Assembly: GCF_019800005.1 (NCBI RefSeq)
Contig: NZ_JABGCL010000006.1
Span: 62,001 to 126,000 of the forward strand
Source: Geminicoccus harenae
Lineage (GTDB): Bacteria; Pseudomonadota; Alphaproteobacteria; Geminicoccales; Geminicoccaceae
Direction of reading: 5' to 3'
Length of the DNA stretch: 64,000 nt
The notes under the pieces are model-generated. The model was not told the DNA's origin. It made no database searches and worked only from the letters and a program-made list of their open reading frames with translations. Below are positions 17,468-25,995 of this stretch, piece by piece (positions within the stretch are counted from its first letter, which is position 1; the number at the start of each line of letters is the position of its first letter). Both the position numbers and the translations under genes were made by a program.

Positions 17468-19393
17468 ATGACGACCATGCCTGCCGCCGACCCCCAGCTG
17501 CCCGTTGCCGCCACCCCGCCAGCCGTCCTCGTGGAAGCCGAACCCGCGACGCTGCGGGGGGTCGAGCTGATCCGCCAGGAGATCGCCCGCCTGCCGAACG
17601 CGCCCGGCGTCTACCGGATGCTCGACGAGAAGGGGGCCGCCCTCTACGTCGGCAAGGCCAAGAGCCTGAAGAAGCGCGTGGTCGCTTATACGCGGCCGGA
17701 GCAGTGCAGTGCGCGCATCCGGCGGATGATCGTGCTCACCCGGGCGATGGAGTTCGTCACCACCCATACCGAGGTGGAGGCGCTGCTGCTCGAAGCGAAC
17801 ATGATCAAGCAGCTCCGCCCGCACTTCAACATCCTGCTGCGCGACGACAAGTCCTTCCCGTTCATCGCGATCGACACCCGCCAGGACTTCCCGCAGATCC
17901 GCAAGCATCGCGGCACCCGGCTCAAGGGTGTGGACTATTTCGGCCCGTTCGCCTCCTCGGGTGCGGTCGACCAGACGCTCAAGGCGGTGCGCCGCGCCTT
18001 TCCGCTGCGCTCGTGCAAGGACAGCATCTTCCACAACCGCTCCCGGCCCTGCCTGGAGCACCAGATCAAGCGCTGCAGTGCCCCCTGCGTCGGGCGGATC
18101 AGCAAGGAGGACTATGCCGGCCTGGTGGGCGAAGTGAAGCTGTTCCTGGCCGGCCGCTCGCGCGAGGTCCAGGCACGCCTGGAAGGCGAGATGATGCAGG
18201 CCGCCGAGGAGATGGCGTTCGAGCGGGCGGCGGCGATCCGCGACCGGATCAAGGCGCTGGCGCATGTCACCGCGCACCAGGGGATCAACACCGAATCGGT
18301 CGACGATGCCGACGTGGTGGCGCTGGCGGTGGAAGGCGGTGCCGCCTGCGTCCAGGTGTTCTTCTACCGGGGTGGGCGCAACAACGGGAACCGGCCCTAC
18401 TACCCAGCACACACCAAGGACGCGGAGCCCGGCGAGATCCTGGAGGCCTTCCTGGCGCAGTTCTATGCCGACCGGGTGGCCCCGCCGCTCCTGCTCCTGT
18501 CCGAGGAGGTGCCGAGCCGCGAGCTCCTGGCCGAGGCGTTCGGCTTCCACGCCAAGCGCAAGGTCGAGCTGGCCACGCCCAAGCGCGGCGACAAGCTGAA
18601 GCTGGTGGAGCTGGCCCGCACCAATGCCCGCCAGGCCCTGGCCCGCCGGCTCGCTGAGGAAGGCGCGCAGTCCCGCCTTTTGGAGGCGCTGGGCAACCTG
18701 CTCGGCACCGACGAGCCGCCCAGGAGCGTCGAGATCTACGACAACAGCCACATCCAGGGCTCGGACGCGGTGGGCGTGTGCGTGCGCGCCACGGCTCAGG
18801 GCTTCGACAAGTCCGGCTACCGCACCTTCAACATCAAGAACCCCGAGACCAGGCCCGGCGACGACTTCGCCATGATGCGCGAGGTGTTCGGCCGGCGCTT
18901 TGCCCGGCTGCAGAAGGAGGACCCGGAGCGGGCCACTCCTGCCTGGCCGGACGTGGTGCTGATCGATGGCGGGGCCGGCCAGCTCCATGCCGCCCGCGCC
19001 GTGCTGGACGAGCTCGGCATCGAGGAGCAGTGCCTGGTCGGCGTCGCCAAGGGGCCGGATCGCGATGCCGGGCGGGAGAAGCTCCATCTGGAGGGCCGGG
19101 ACGAGCCGATCGCGCTGGAGCAACGCGATCCCTTGCTCTATTTCATTCAGCGGCTCAGGGACGAGGCCCACCGGTTCGCGATCACCACCCATCGCGGCCG
19201 GCGCGGCAAGCGGACCGAGCGGTCGGCGCTGGATTCGGTTCCCGGCATCGGCCCGCGCCGCAAGAAGGCCCTGCTCGCCCGCTTCGGTTCGGCACGGGGC
19301 GTGGCGGAGGCGGGCATCCAGGACCTGGAGCAGGTGGACGGCGTCAGCGCCGCCATGGCGCGGACCATCTACGACCATTTCCGCGGCGGCTGA
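17468..19393 (+). CDS. uvrC: Excinuclease ABC subunit C
   Basis: UvrC makes both incisions around a bulky DNA lesion during nucleotide excision repair. The 641-residue protein has the GIY-YIG nuclease near residues 40-120 (PGVYRMLDEKGAALYVGKAKSLKKRV), a UVR motif in the middle (EEMAFERAAAIRDRIKAL), the RNase H-like nuclease domain (EIYDNSHIQGSDAVG and VVLIDGGAGQL), and a helix-hairpin-helix end (DSVPGIGPRRKKALLARFG). The ATG at 17468 is preferred because residues upstream do not look like UvrC. pgsA follows 20 bases later, the usual alphaproteobacterial order. Confidence 0.97.
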   Translation: MTTMPAADPQLPVAATPPAVLVEAEPATLRGVELIRQEIARLPNAPGVYRMLDEKGAALYVGKAKSLKKRVVAYTRPEQCSARIRRMIVLTRAMEFVTTHTEVEALLLEANMIKQLRPHFNILLRDDKSFPFIAIDTRQDFPQIRKHRGTRLKGVDYFGPFASSGAVDQTLKAVRRAFPLRSCKDSIFHNRSRPCLEHQIKRCSAPCVGRISKEDYAGLVGEVKLFLAGRSREVQARLEGEMMQAAEEMAFERAAAIRDRIKALAHVTAHQGINTESVDDADVVALAVEGGAACVQVFFYRGGRNNGNRPYYPAHTKDAEPGEILEAFLAQFYADRVAPPLLLLSEEVPSRELLAEAFGFHAKRKVELATPKRGDKLKLVELARTNARQALARRLAEEGAQSRLLEALGNLLGTDEPPRSVEIYDNSHIQGSDAVGVCVRATAQGFDKSGYRTFNIKNPETRPGDDFAMMREVFGRRFARLQKEDPERATPAWPDVVLIDGGAGQLHAARAVLDELGIEEQCLVGVAKGPDRDAGREKLHLEGRDEPIALEQRDPLLYFIQRLRDEAHRFAITTHRGRRGKRTERSALDSVPGIGPRRKKALLARFGSARGVAEAGIQDLEQVDGVSAAMARTIYDHFRGG

Positions 19394-19413
19394 AGGAGCC
19401 CGTCCCGTTGCAG

Positions 19414-20010
19414 ATGACCCTGCCGAACATCCTGACCCTGTTCCGGATCGCCCTGATCCCGGTGGTCATGGCGATGTTCTATGTCGAGGGGAACTGGGCA
19501 CGCTGGGTCGCCTGCGCGATCTTCCTGCTCGCCGCCACCACCGACCTGCTGGACGGCTGGATCGCGCGCAACTGGCGCCTCCAGTCCGCCTTCGGCCGCT
19601 GGCTGGACCCGGTCGCCGACAAGCTGCTGGTGGGGGCCACCGTGGTGATGCTGGTGGGCTTCCACCGGGCACCGTTGATCCCGGCCGTGGTCATCCTCCT
19701 GCGCGAGATCGCCGTCTCGGGCCTGCGCGAATACATGGCCGAGGTGCGGGTCGGGATGCCGGTGACGCCGCTCGCCAAGTGGAAGACCGCCGTGCAGATG
19801 GTGGCGATCTGCTTTTTGATCCTGGGCCCGGCCGGCCCGGACTTCCTGCTCACCGAGATGGTCGGCTTCTGGGGCATCTGGCTGGCCGCGGCCCTTACCC
19901 TGCTCACCGGCTGGGACTACCTGAATGCGGGGCTGCGCCACATGGCGGGCGATCATTCGCCGCCCCCGCCGTCCCATCCCACCACGCCGCTGGGAGCCCG
20001 TCAGCCTTGA
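19414..20010 (+). CDS. pgsA: CDP-diacylglycerol-glycerol-3-phosphate 3-phosphatidyltransferase
   Basis: This 198-residue inner-membrane enzyme makes phosphatidylglycerol phosphate from CDP-diacylglycerol and glycerol 3-phosphate, the first committed step to phosphatidylglycerol and cardiolipin. The CDP-alcohol phosphotransferase motif is complete: D47, G48, A51, R52, G61, D65 and D69 (DGWIAR then GRWLDPVADK). MTLPNILTLFRI is the classic PgsA start; an in-frame TTG lies two codons before it. A proline-rich tail after residue 183 is longer than usual. It sits between uvrC and moaD, with its stop overlapping the moaD start. Confidence 0.95.
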   Translation: MTLPNILTLFRIALIPVVMAMFYVEGNWARWVACAIFLLAATTDLLDGWIARNWRLQSAFGRWLDPVADKLLVGATVVMLVGFHRAPLIPAVVILLREIAVSGLREYMAEVRVGMPVTPLAKWKTAVQMVAICFLILGPAGPDFLLTEMVGFWGIWLAAALTLLTGWDYLNAGLRHMAGDHSPPPPSHPTTPLGARQP

Positions 20011-20258
20011 AGATCCTGTATTTCGCCTGGTTGCGGCAGCGCACCGGCACGCCCACCGAGACCATCGAGCTGCCGGACGGTGTGACCACCGTGGCCGGGC
20101 TGATGGCCCATCTGGGCGAGCGTCACCCGGCCTTCGCCGAGGCGGTCGGTGCGGGCGGCATCGTGCGCTGCGCGGTCAACCAGCGCCATGTCGACCGCGA
20201 CCATCCGGTGGCGAACGGCGACGAGGTCGCCTTCTTCCCGCCGGTCACCGGGGGCTGA
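20007..20258 (+). CDS. moaD: Molybdopterin synthase sulfur carrier subunit
   Basis: MoaD is the small sulfur carrier that, as a C-terminal thiocarboxylate, gives sulfur to precursor Z with MoaE. The 83-residue protein shows a ubiquitin-like fold signature (KILYFAWLRQRTG, then NGDEVAFFPPVTGG) and ends in the required Gly-Gly. It begins at a TTG that overlaps the pgsA stop as TTGA, so translation is probably coupled. It is followed 10 bases later by moaE. Confidence 0.95.
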   Translation: MKILYFAWLRQRTGTPTETIELPDGVTTVAGLMAHLGERHPAFAEAVGAGGIVRCAVNQRHVDRDHPVANGDEVAFFPPVTGG

Positions 20259-20268
20259 GGCGGTGGCG

Positions 20269-20736
20269 GTGCGCGTCCAGGCGGAGCCGTTCGATGTCGG
20301 CCAGGAGCTGGCGCAGCTCACCGCCGGCAATACCGGGATCGGCGGGGTGGCGAGCTTCACGGGCCTGGTGCGCGAGTTCGCCGGCGGGCGCCGCCTGACC
20401 TCGATGACCCTCGAGCACTATCCCGGCATGACCGAGCTGGAGCTGGCGCGGGTCGAGGCCGAAGCCCTGGCCCGCTGGCCCTTGGACGCCAGCCTGATCG
20501 TCCATCGCTACGGCAAGATGCTGCCGGGCGAGCCGATCGTGCTGGTCGCCACCGCGTCCGCCCACCGCCACGCCGCCCTGGAATCCTGCGCCTTCCTGAT
20601 CGACTGGCTGAAGACCCGCGCGACCTTCTGGAAGTTCGAGGAAGGCGAGGGCGGCGGCCTCTGGGTCGAGGCCAAGGAAGCCGACGACGCGGCCACGAAG
20701 CGCTGGCACCTCGCCACCGGCGGCGAGCTGGTCTGA
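20269..20736 (+). CDS. moaE: Molybdopterin synthase catalytic subunit
   Basis: MoaE forms the heterotetrameric molybdopterin synthase with MoaD and converts precursor Z to molybdopterin. The protein of about 155 residues has the family features GIGGVASFTGLVREFAGG, LEHYPGM, HRYGKMLPGE and the C-terminal FLIDWLKTRATFWKFE, which carries the active-site lysines. GTG codons at 20263 and 20269 are both in frame. The second is preferred because the GAGG at 20257-20260 is at a usable distance. No molybdoenzyme gene lies in the window. Confidence 0.95.
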   Translation: MRVQAEPFDVGQELAQLTAGNTGIGGVASFTGLVREFAGGRRLTSMTLEHYPGMTELELARVEAEALARWPLDASLIVHRYGKMLPGEPIVLVATASAHRHAALESCAFLIDWLKTRATFWKFEEGEGGGLWVEAKEADDAATKRWHLATGGELV

Positions 20737-20797
20737 GCCTGGCGCCGGGGAAGGGGCCAGATGCCGTCGCCGCCGCCCTCAGCGTGGAGAGAAGCTG

Positions 20798-21103
20798 ATG
20801 AACCCCGTCCCCCTCGCCTCGGAAGCGCGCGTAGCGACCGCGGTGCCCGGCCGCTACCTCCAGCAGCTCTGCAAGCATTTCGGCCACAAGCTGCCCGCCC
20901 GGTTCGACGCCCGGCAGGGCAGCGTCGAGTTCCCGGCCGGGCGCTGCGAGCTCGACGCCGAAGCCGAGCCGGGGATCCTGCGCATGCGGGTCACCGCTGC
21001 GGACGCGGAGGGCCTGGCGACGCTGGAAGGGGTGGTCGCGCGCCATCTGGAGCGGTTCGCGTTCCGGGAGAAGCCCGAAATCCTGTGGACGCGCAGCGGC
21101 TGA
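20798..21103 (+). CDS. DUF2218 domain protein
   Basis: This 101-residue protein fits DUF2218, small soluble proteins found next to siderophore, heme or metal genes in many proteobacteria. Typical segments are ARYLQQL-like GRYLQQLCKHFGHK and a closing VARHLERFAFREKPEILW. It has no signal or membrane segment. There is no functional assignment beyond the family. It lies between moaE and the DoxX gene in the same direction, with gaps of about 60 bases on each side, so it may be part of a loose transcription unit. Confidence 0.85.
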   Translation: MNPVPLASEARVATAVPGRYLQQLCKHFGHKLPARFDARQGSVEFPAGRCELDAEAEPGILRMRVTAADAEGLATLEGVVARHLERFAFREKPEILWTRSG

Positions 21104-21160
21104 CCATGGCTCCATGCAGCGCCGGCGCATCGCGGCCGGCCCCGCCGGAGAAAGGCAGCC

Positions 21161-21586
21161 ATGGACAAGGACGACCTCCTGACCGTCTGGACGCCCCGCG
21201 TCCTCAGCATCCTGCGCATCGTCGCAGCGCTGATCTTCTTCGAGCACGGCACCCAGAAGCTGCTGGGCTTCCCGGCCCATGAGAGCCCACCAGCCTTCCT
21301 GTCGCTGTCCTGGATTGCGGGGCTGCTGGAACTGGTCGGCGGCGCCTTCCTGATCCTCGGCCTGTTCACCCGCCCGGTCGCCTTCATCCTCTCGGGCGAG
21401 ATGGCCTTCGCCTACTGGATCGCGCACGCGCCGCGCAGCTTCTTCCCGGTCCTGAACGGCGGCGACGCCTCGATCCTCTACTGCTTCGTGTTCCTCTACC
21501 TGGCCTTTGCCGGCGGCGGACCCTGGAGTCTCGACGCCATGCGCGCGCGCTCGGCGGCACCGGCCACCGGGCGGTCTAGGCTCTAG
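21161..21586 (+). CDS. DoxX-family membrane protein
   Basis: This 141-residue protein has four predicted transmembrane helices and the DoxX hallmark segment RIVAALIFFEHGTQKLLGFP, followed by FLSLSWIAGLLELVGGAFLILGLF. DoxX proteins are found in quinone, thiosulfate and redox stress contexts, but most, including this short form, have no proven role. It is the last gene of the rightward run from uvrC and meets the convergent hexuloisomerase gene after 12 bases. Confidence 0.88.
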   Translation: MDKDDLLTVWTPRVLSILRIVAALIFFEHGTQKLLGFPAHESPPAFLSLSWIAGLLELVGGAFLILGLFTRPVAFILSGEMAFAYWIAHAPRSFFPVLNGGDASILYCFVFLYLAFAGGGPWSLDAMRARSAAPATGRSRL

Positions 21587-21598
21587 GCTCCGCCCTGC

Positions 21599-22150
21599 TC
21601 ATTCGAGGTTGGTGTGGTTGGCGCGCATGGCCTCGGCCGACACGTCGAGCCGGGACTTGAGCTTCAGCACCATCACCTCGAAGAGCAGGAACAGCCCGCC
21701 CTCGAAGACCGAGCCCATCGGCAGGATCGACACGTCGCTCCCCTGGTCGTTGGCCATGGTCTGGGCGGGCAGGACCAGCACCTCGTCGGCCATCTGCGGC
21801 ACGCGCCCGTCCGGCTGGGCAGTGACCACCAGGACCTTGGCGCCGGCCTTTTTGGCCACGCCGACCAGGGCGACGGCGGTGGAAATCTCGCCGGGGCCGC
21901 AGGCGACGAGGAACAGGTCGCCCTGGCCGATGGCCGGGGTCGTCATGTCGCCCACTACCGAGACCGAGCGGCCGAGATGGAAGAGCCGCATGGCGAAGCC
22001 GCGGATCTGCAGGCCTTCGCGGCCGCCCGCATAGACCGAGACATGTCGGGCGGCCGCGATCGTCTCGACCGCACGGTCCACCGCCGCGTCATCGAGCCGG
22101 TCGAGAACGGCGCCGAGTTCCTTGAGCGCTTGCCGGTACAGGCTGGACAT
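21599..22150 (-). CDS. SIS-domain protein, 6-phospho-3-hexuloisomerase-like
   Basis: This 183-residue sugar isomerase-fold protein matches the HxlB group, which interconverts 3-hexulose 6-phosphate and fructose 6-phosphate in the ribulose monophosphate pathway. Visible features are VSVYAGGREGLQIRGFAMRLFHLG, where VYAGxGRS is usual, then VACGPGEISTAV and PMGSVFEGGLFLLFEVMV. The first sugar-phosphate loop reads AGGREG rather than AGxGRS, and the second reads GPGEIS rather than SxSGET. No HxlA synthase is nearby, so formaldehyde fixation is not supported and another phosphosugar is possible. Confidence 0.8.
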   Translation of the reverse strand: MSSLYRQALKELGAVLDRLDDAAVDRAVETIAAARHVSVYAGGREGLQIRGFAMRLFHLGRSVSVVGDMTTPAIGQGDLFLVACGPGEISTAVALVGVAKKAGAKVLVVTAQPDGRVPQMADEVLVLPAQTMANDQGSDVSILPMGSVFEGGLFLLFEVMVLKLKSRLDVSAEAMRANHTNLE

Positions 22151-22285
22151 GATGTTTTCCCCCCAGGCGGAGCTGCCCCGTCCGTCGGGCCGGGGCCGGT
22201 TGAGCTGCCGGCGGGATGAATCACGCCGGCGCGCCCATCCGCAAGCCCCGCAGGGCGGGCCTTGGCGCTTCCTGCCTTCTCGGAG

Positions 22286-23290
22286 CTACGGCCCGCCGCG
22301 GCCGCCCACCGCCGCGAACACCTGACCGGTCGAGTAGCTGGCCTCGTCCGAGGCGAGCAGGACATAGATTCCGGCCAGTTCCGCCGGCTGGCCCGGGCGG
22401 CCCATCGGCGTGTCCGCACCGAAGCTCACGAGCTTGTCCGGCGGCTGGCCGCCGCTCGGCTGGAGCGGCGTCCAGAACGGCCCCGGCGCCACCGCGTTCA
22501 CCCGGATGCCCTTTGGCGCCAGTTGCTTGGCCATGGCCTTGCTGAAGATCATGATGGCGCCCTTGGTCATCGCATAGTCGACGATGTTCTCCGACGGGTC
22601 GTAGGCGTTGACCGAGCTCGTGCTGATGATCGCCGAGCCCGGCCGGAGGTGGGGCAGCGCCGCCTTGGTGATCCAGAACATTGCATAGACGTTGGTCTTG
22701 AAGGTCGCGTCGAACTGCTCGGTGGACAGGTCGAGCAGGGAGTCCTGCGACACCTGCTTGGCCGCGTTGTTCACCAGTATGTCCAGCCCGCCCAGTTGCT
22801 CGACCGCGTCCTGGACCAGTTGTTGGCAGAACGCCTCGTCCTGGATGTCGCCCGGCAGCGCCACCGCCTTGCGCCCTTCCGCCCGGATCAGCTCGACCAC
22901 CTCCCGGGCATCCGGCTCCTCGACCGGGAGATAGTTGATCGCGACATCGGCGCCCTCGCGGGCATAGGCGATCGCGGCCGCGCGGCCGATCCCGGAATCG
23001 CCGCCGGTGATCAGCGCCTTGCGGCCGGTGAGCCGCCCGGAGCCGCGATAGCTGGTCTCGCCATGGTCGGGCCGGGGGTCCATTTTGCCCGCCAGGCCCG
23101 GCGGCTCCTGGACCTGCTCCGGAAAGGGCGGTGCCGGGTATCTGGTCACCGGGTTCTCCGGCGGCGCCGGGGTGGCTGCCGTGTCCTGACCCTGGGCAAA
23201 AGCGGGCGTCACCAGGGCGGCCGCGGCGAGCCCGGTGGCGGCGCCACCCATGATCTGGCGCCGCGACGCCGGCGAATCGTTGAAGCTCAT
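22286..23290 (-). CDS. SDR-family oxidoreductase with Tat signal
   Basis: This 334-residue short-chain dehydrogenase carries an N-terminal twin-arginine signal (SRRQIMGGAATGLAAAALV, likely cut after AFA) and a proline-rich linker. The NAD(P)-binding TGGDSGIGR is at residues 95-103, NNAAK follows, and the catalytic YAMTK is preceded by SSVNAYDPSE. It resembles the YdaD/YghA group of SDRs, some of which are also Tat exported. ATG 23290 is preferred because the signal begins there. The likely reaction is NAD(P)-linked alcohol or aldehyde conversion in the periplasm; how the cofactor is obtained there is not explained by the neighbours. Confidence 0.9.
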   Translation of the reverse strand: MSFNDSPASRRQIMGGAATGLAAAALVTPAFAQGQDTAATPAPPENPVTRYPAPPFPEQVQEPPGLAGKMDPRPDHGETSYRGSGRLTGRKALITGGDSGIGRAAAIAYAREGADVAINYLPVEEPDAREVVELIRAEGRKAVALPGDIQDEAFCQQLVQDAVEQLGGLDILVNNAAKQVSQDSLLDLSTEQFDATFKTNVYAMFWITKAALPHLRPGSAIISTSSVNAYDPSENIVDYAMTKGAIMIFSKAMAKQLAPKGIRVNAVAPGPFWTPLQPSGGQPPDKLVSFGADTPMGRPGQPAELAGIYVLLASDEASYSTGQVFAAVGGRGGP

Positions 23291-23845
23291 GGCGGCCTGT
23301 CCCGGAATGCTGACGGGGGATGCCGGATGTCCGCGGGAAGGGCGGCGGCCCGGGGCCATCCCGTAGGCACCCTGACGGCGATGCCCATCAACCCGGCCGG
23401 GCCGGCTGCGTTCCCCGCGGCTAAAGCTGGGCAGGCGTCAGAAGCCGGCCGGGAGCGTTCCGGTGCCTCCGGAAGGCCACAGCTGTCATCGCCGAGTGCC
23501 GGTGAACTATGTCGGCCCATCTGAGAATAGTTCTCAAGTAATTCTATTGACGAGAAGCATTGAGTCGGGGAAAAGGCGGTATCGTCTACTTGATGGGGAT
23601 CGGCCGCCCATTACCTGGCGGTGCGACGGCGGGCGCCGGTGGAAGGGCGCCCCGGCCGAGGCGGCCTGCGCATGGTGCCGGGAGTTCTTGTCATTCCGTT
23701 GGAGGGCAATGCGGCTGCCCGGCATGGCTGATGGGCCGTTCTTCATGCCTGCCGGAACGGCAGGTCGATGCGGCGGGATGCGCCGGACTTGTTGGTGTCG
23801 TTCGGAAAAGAAGCTGTCCTAGCAGAATGGAATGGGAGGTTGGTG
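23291..23845. other. Intergenic region of 555 bases without a supported gene
   Basis: No coding frame here has a credible start, ribosome site and protein-like composition on either strand. The stretch from about 23515 to 23570 is more AT-rich than the flanks and contains a palindrome described separately. It should hold the promoters for the divergent SDR gene and the secreted-protein pair. Confidence 0.6.
23522..23536. promoter_or_regulatory. Palindromic operator candidate, Fur-like in layout
   Basis: TGAGAATAGTTCTCA has perfect six-base arms around TAG and resembles the 7-1-7 layout of Fur-family sites (TGATAATNATTATCA). A TTGACG hexamer, a possible -35, follows at about 23548. It is 309 bases before the secreted-protein gene and 231 bases from the SDR start. 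Fur-family binding is inferred from layout only. Confidence 0.35.
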
Positions 23846-24412
23846 ATGTCCGCAATGGCGAAATGGCAGGCCGCCGGGTCGGTTGCCGGCAGGTCACGAT
23901 GCCCTGCAGTCGGGCTGGCGGTTCTTGCCGGGATCGCGGCCGCATTCATCCTCGGCACGCTGCCCGGGACGGCGGACGCGAAGAATCTCTACCGGACCAA
24001 CCGGATGCTCGAATATGGCGGTCATGAATGTATTGGGCAGAAGCCCGGCGCCTGCGTGACGGTCAGGTCCAGCTGGATGACGGTGGAGGTGGGCGGCTCG
24101 CGCCGGCTCGAGCTCTCCTGCACCCCGAGCTTTCCCTACCTGGTCGGCTGGGACAGCAAGCAGCATGAGCATATGCGTCTCGTGGCCGTCTCCGGCCGGC
24201 CGGACCTGGCGGATGATGCCGCGGCGGCGGCTGCCGTCGGCCCGTCCAGCCCGGCCAGGCTCGGCGTGGTCGCCCTGAACAACTGGAACGTGCGCGGCTG
24301 GGTGAAGCTGTTCATCGGCTGCTCGAAGACGAAGTGGCAGGACACGCCCTTCATGACGTCGCGCGAAGGCGTGCCCGGCAAGCATGTCGGCTATCGGGGA
24401 GACCAGCGATGA
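23846..24412 (+). CDS. Unknown secreted protein, first of a pair
   Basis: I do not recognise this 188-residue protein. The ATG at 23846 has GGGAGG six bases upstream. A long signal segment (VGLAVLAGIAAAFILGTLPG, cut probably after ADA near residue 46) is followed by a mature domain with cysteines at HECIGQKPGACVTV and in SCTPSF and GCSKTKW, so disulfides are likely. Its stop overlaps the next secreted gene as ATGA, so the two are translated together. Hydrophobic beta-rich segments such as LGVVALNNWNVRGWVKLFIGC suggest a small beta domain. Function unknown. Confidence 0.72.
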   Translation: MSAMAKWQAAGSVAGRSRCPAVGLAVLAGIAAAFILGTLPGTADAKNLYRTNRMLEYGGHECIGQKPGACVTVRSSWMTVEVGGSRRLELSCTPSFPYLVGWDSKQHEHMRLVAVSGRPDLADDAAAAAAVGPSSPARLGVVALNNWNVRGWVKLFIGCSKTKWQDTPFMTSREGVPGKHVGYRGDQR

Positions 24413-24807
24413 GCGCCGCGTCCTGCCGGCTCGCCGGCCTTCTCGCCGCCGCCATGCTCGGCCTTGCCGGGCCGGCCTGGGCGGATGCCTGCGGCAGCCA
24501 CAACTGGAACGGTGGCTCGCCCTCCTCCATCCCCAACTGCGAGTTGCAGGTCCAGGCACCGCTCAAGCTGTCGGCCTGGGAGTCCAAGGGCTGGACCTTC
24601 CACTGTACCGGTGACCATCCCTATTACTGGGGCCTCGCCTTCGGCTGGTCGCCGAGCTACACCTTCGACAATACCTGCTTCACGGTGCCGGAAAACGCAG
24701 CGGTCGAGAACAACGACACGAACAAGTTCGACGCCACCTTCACCAACTGGTGCCTCAAGAGCGAGACGGTGACCGTGACGCTCGCCTGCTCGGACACCCC
24801 GCCCTGA
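24409..24807 (+). CDS. Unknown secreted protein, second of a pair
   Basis: I do not recognise this 132-residue protein. It has a clear signal peptide (CRLAGLLAAAMLGLAGPAWA, cut before DACG) and a mature part of about 107 residues with many aromatic residues (HNWNGG, GDHPYYWGLAFGW, FTNWCLKSE) and six cysteines. It begins inside the stop of the upstream secreted gene. One base separates its stop from the convergent NRDE gene. A role outside the cytoplasm together with its partner is likely, but no function can be named. Confidence 0.72.
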   Translation: MSAASCRLAGLLAAAMLGLAGPAWADACGSHNWNGGSPSSIPNCELQVQAPLKLSAWESKGWTFHCTGDHPYYWGLAFGWSPSYTFDNTCFTVPENAAVENNDTNKFDATFTNWCLKSETVTVTLACSDTPP

Positions 24808-24808
24808 G

Positions 24809-25558
24809 CTAGCTGGCCCCGACCGTTGCCACCTGCCCGAAGTCCGTCCGGTCCGGCGGGCCGTCGGCATGCAGCCAGACGGGCGGGATGACCGGATCGG
24901 CCGGAAGCGCCAGCAGGCTCGACGATACCGTGCCATAGCCGTCCGGGCGGCGGATCAGGAGCCCCTCGCCGGAAGCGTGCCCGGTCGGGGCCGGCGTGCC
25001 GAGCAGGAGCTGCCAGCCCGACCAGTCGCCCTTGGCCGGATCGGGCAGGTCGGCGCTGAACGGCCCGCGGAACCGGGCGACCCTGGGCGAGGCCGGGTCG
25101 TTCAGCTCGCCGGCCTCGATCATCGACACGCCGTCCGGCACCGGTGCCACCCGGATCGGCCCGTCGCCGCCATGGCGGATCCAGAACGCCTGCCTGGCGT
25201 CGGCGACGATCAGGTTGAACGGGCGGAAGGCGCGCTCGTCCAGCTCGGCCAGGGCCGCGGCGCTGTCCTCTGCCGAGAGGTGCTGGACCGCATCCAGCAC
25301 CAGCTCGCCGCGGCTGCGCTTGCCGGGCATGGGCCCCAGCGTGCCCTTGCGGTTCAGGATCGCCGCCAGCACGCCCGTGTCGGACAGCGCCAGCCAGCTT
25401 CCGCCGGCCAGCTGGTCGAGCCCGCCCAGGATCTCGGGCTGGTCCGGCCAGTGCCGGCCGGGTGGCGCCGATGGCCGGCCGGTCATCTCGTCGCGGTTGG
25501 CGGCCACCAGGAGCGGCCAGGCATGGCCCGGCCGGCGGCAGATCACGAGGGTGCACAA
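24809..25558 (-). CDS. NRDE/TANGO2-family protein
   Basis: This 249-residue protein begins MCTLVICRR, placing a cysteine at position 2 as the likely N-terminal nucleophile after methionine removal, and has the family motif AANRDE at residues 19-24. The family has an Ntn-hydrolase-like fold; the eukaryotic members (TANGO2) are linked to heme and lipid handling, while bacterial ones are mostly uncharacterised. It is a single gene divergent from the ATP synthase zeta gene, with 113 bases between the starts. Confidence 0.88.
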   Translation of the reverse strand: MCTLVICRRPGHAWPLLVAANRDEMTGRPSAPPGRHWPDQPEILGGLDQLAGGSWLALSDTGVLAAILNRKGTLGPMPGKRSRGELVLDAVQHLSAEDSAAALAELDERAFRPFNLIVADARQAFWIRHGGDGPIRVAPVPDGVSMIEAGELNDPASPRVARFRGPFSADLPDPAKGDWSGWQLLLGTPAPTGHASGEGLLIRRPDGYGTVSSSLLALPADPVIPPVWLHADGPPDRTDFGQVATVGAS

Positions 25559-25671
25559 GGCCGTTGATTCTCCTGGCGGAAAGCGCCGTTTTGCCGCCTG
25601 CCGAACTAGCGTTGGGCAGGCTCGCTTCCTATATCTGGTATCCTGGAACGACGAAGCCAGCAGGAGCCACG

Positions 25672-25995
25672 ATGACGACCTTCGACGATCGGGAGCGTAG
25701 CGAGGAGGCGCGGTTCCGGCACGATCAGGAGATCTATTTCAAGGTCCGCAATCGCCGGAACAAGCTGCTCGGTCTGAAGATCGCGAACGACTATCTCGGT
25801 CTGCACGGCGACGACGCCGCATCCTATGCCAAGGACGTGGTGATGGCCGACTTCGAGCGTCCGGGCGACGACGACGTGGTGCAGAAGGTCCGCGCCGACG
25901 TGACTGCGGCCGGCAAGTCGATCTCCGACCACATGATCGAGAAATATCTCGAGCAGTTCGAGGCGAGCGCGCGCGCTTCGGTCAAGGCGGAATGA
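25672..25995 (+). CDS. DUF1476 protein, ATP synthase inhibitor subunit zeta
   Basis: This 107-residue protein matches DUF1476, the alphaproteobacterial zeta subunit that inhibits F1-ATPase hydrolysis. It begins MTTFDDRERSEEARFRHDQE, the inhibitory N-terminal helix, and continues with FKVRNRRNKLLGLKIANDYLG and a four-helix core. The ATG is preceded by CAGGAG. Its stop overlaps the SdhAF4-type gene as ATGA, so two small respiratory accessory proteins are probably made together. Confidence 0.92.
   Translation: MTTFDDRERSEEARFRHDQEIYFKVRNRRNKLLGLKIANDYLGLHGDDAASYAKDVVMADFERPGDDDVVQKVRADVTAAGKSISDHMIEKYLEQFEASARASVKAE

Noticed and set aside
23463..23827. Possible small gene upstream of the secreted pair
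   Set aside because: No ribosome site or plausible protein composition, and it would cover the likely promoter region.
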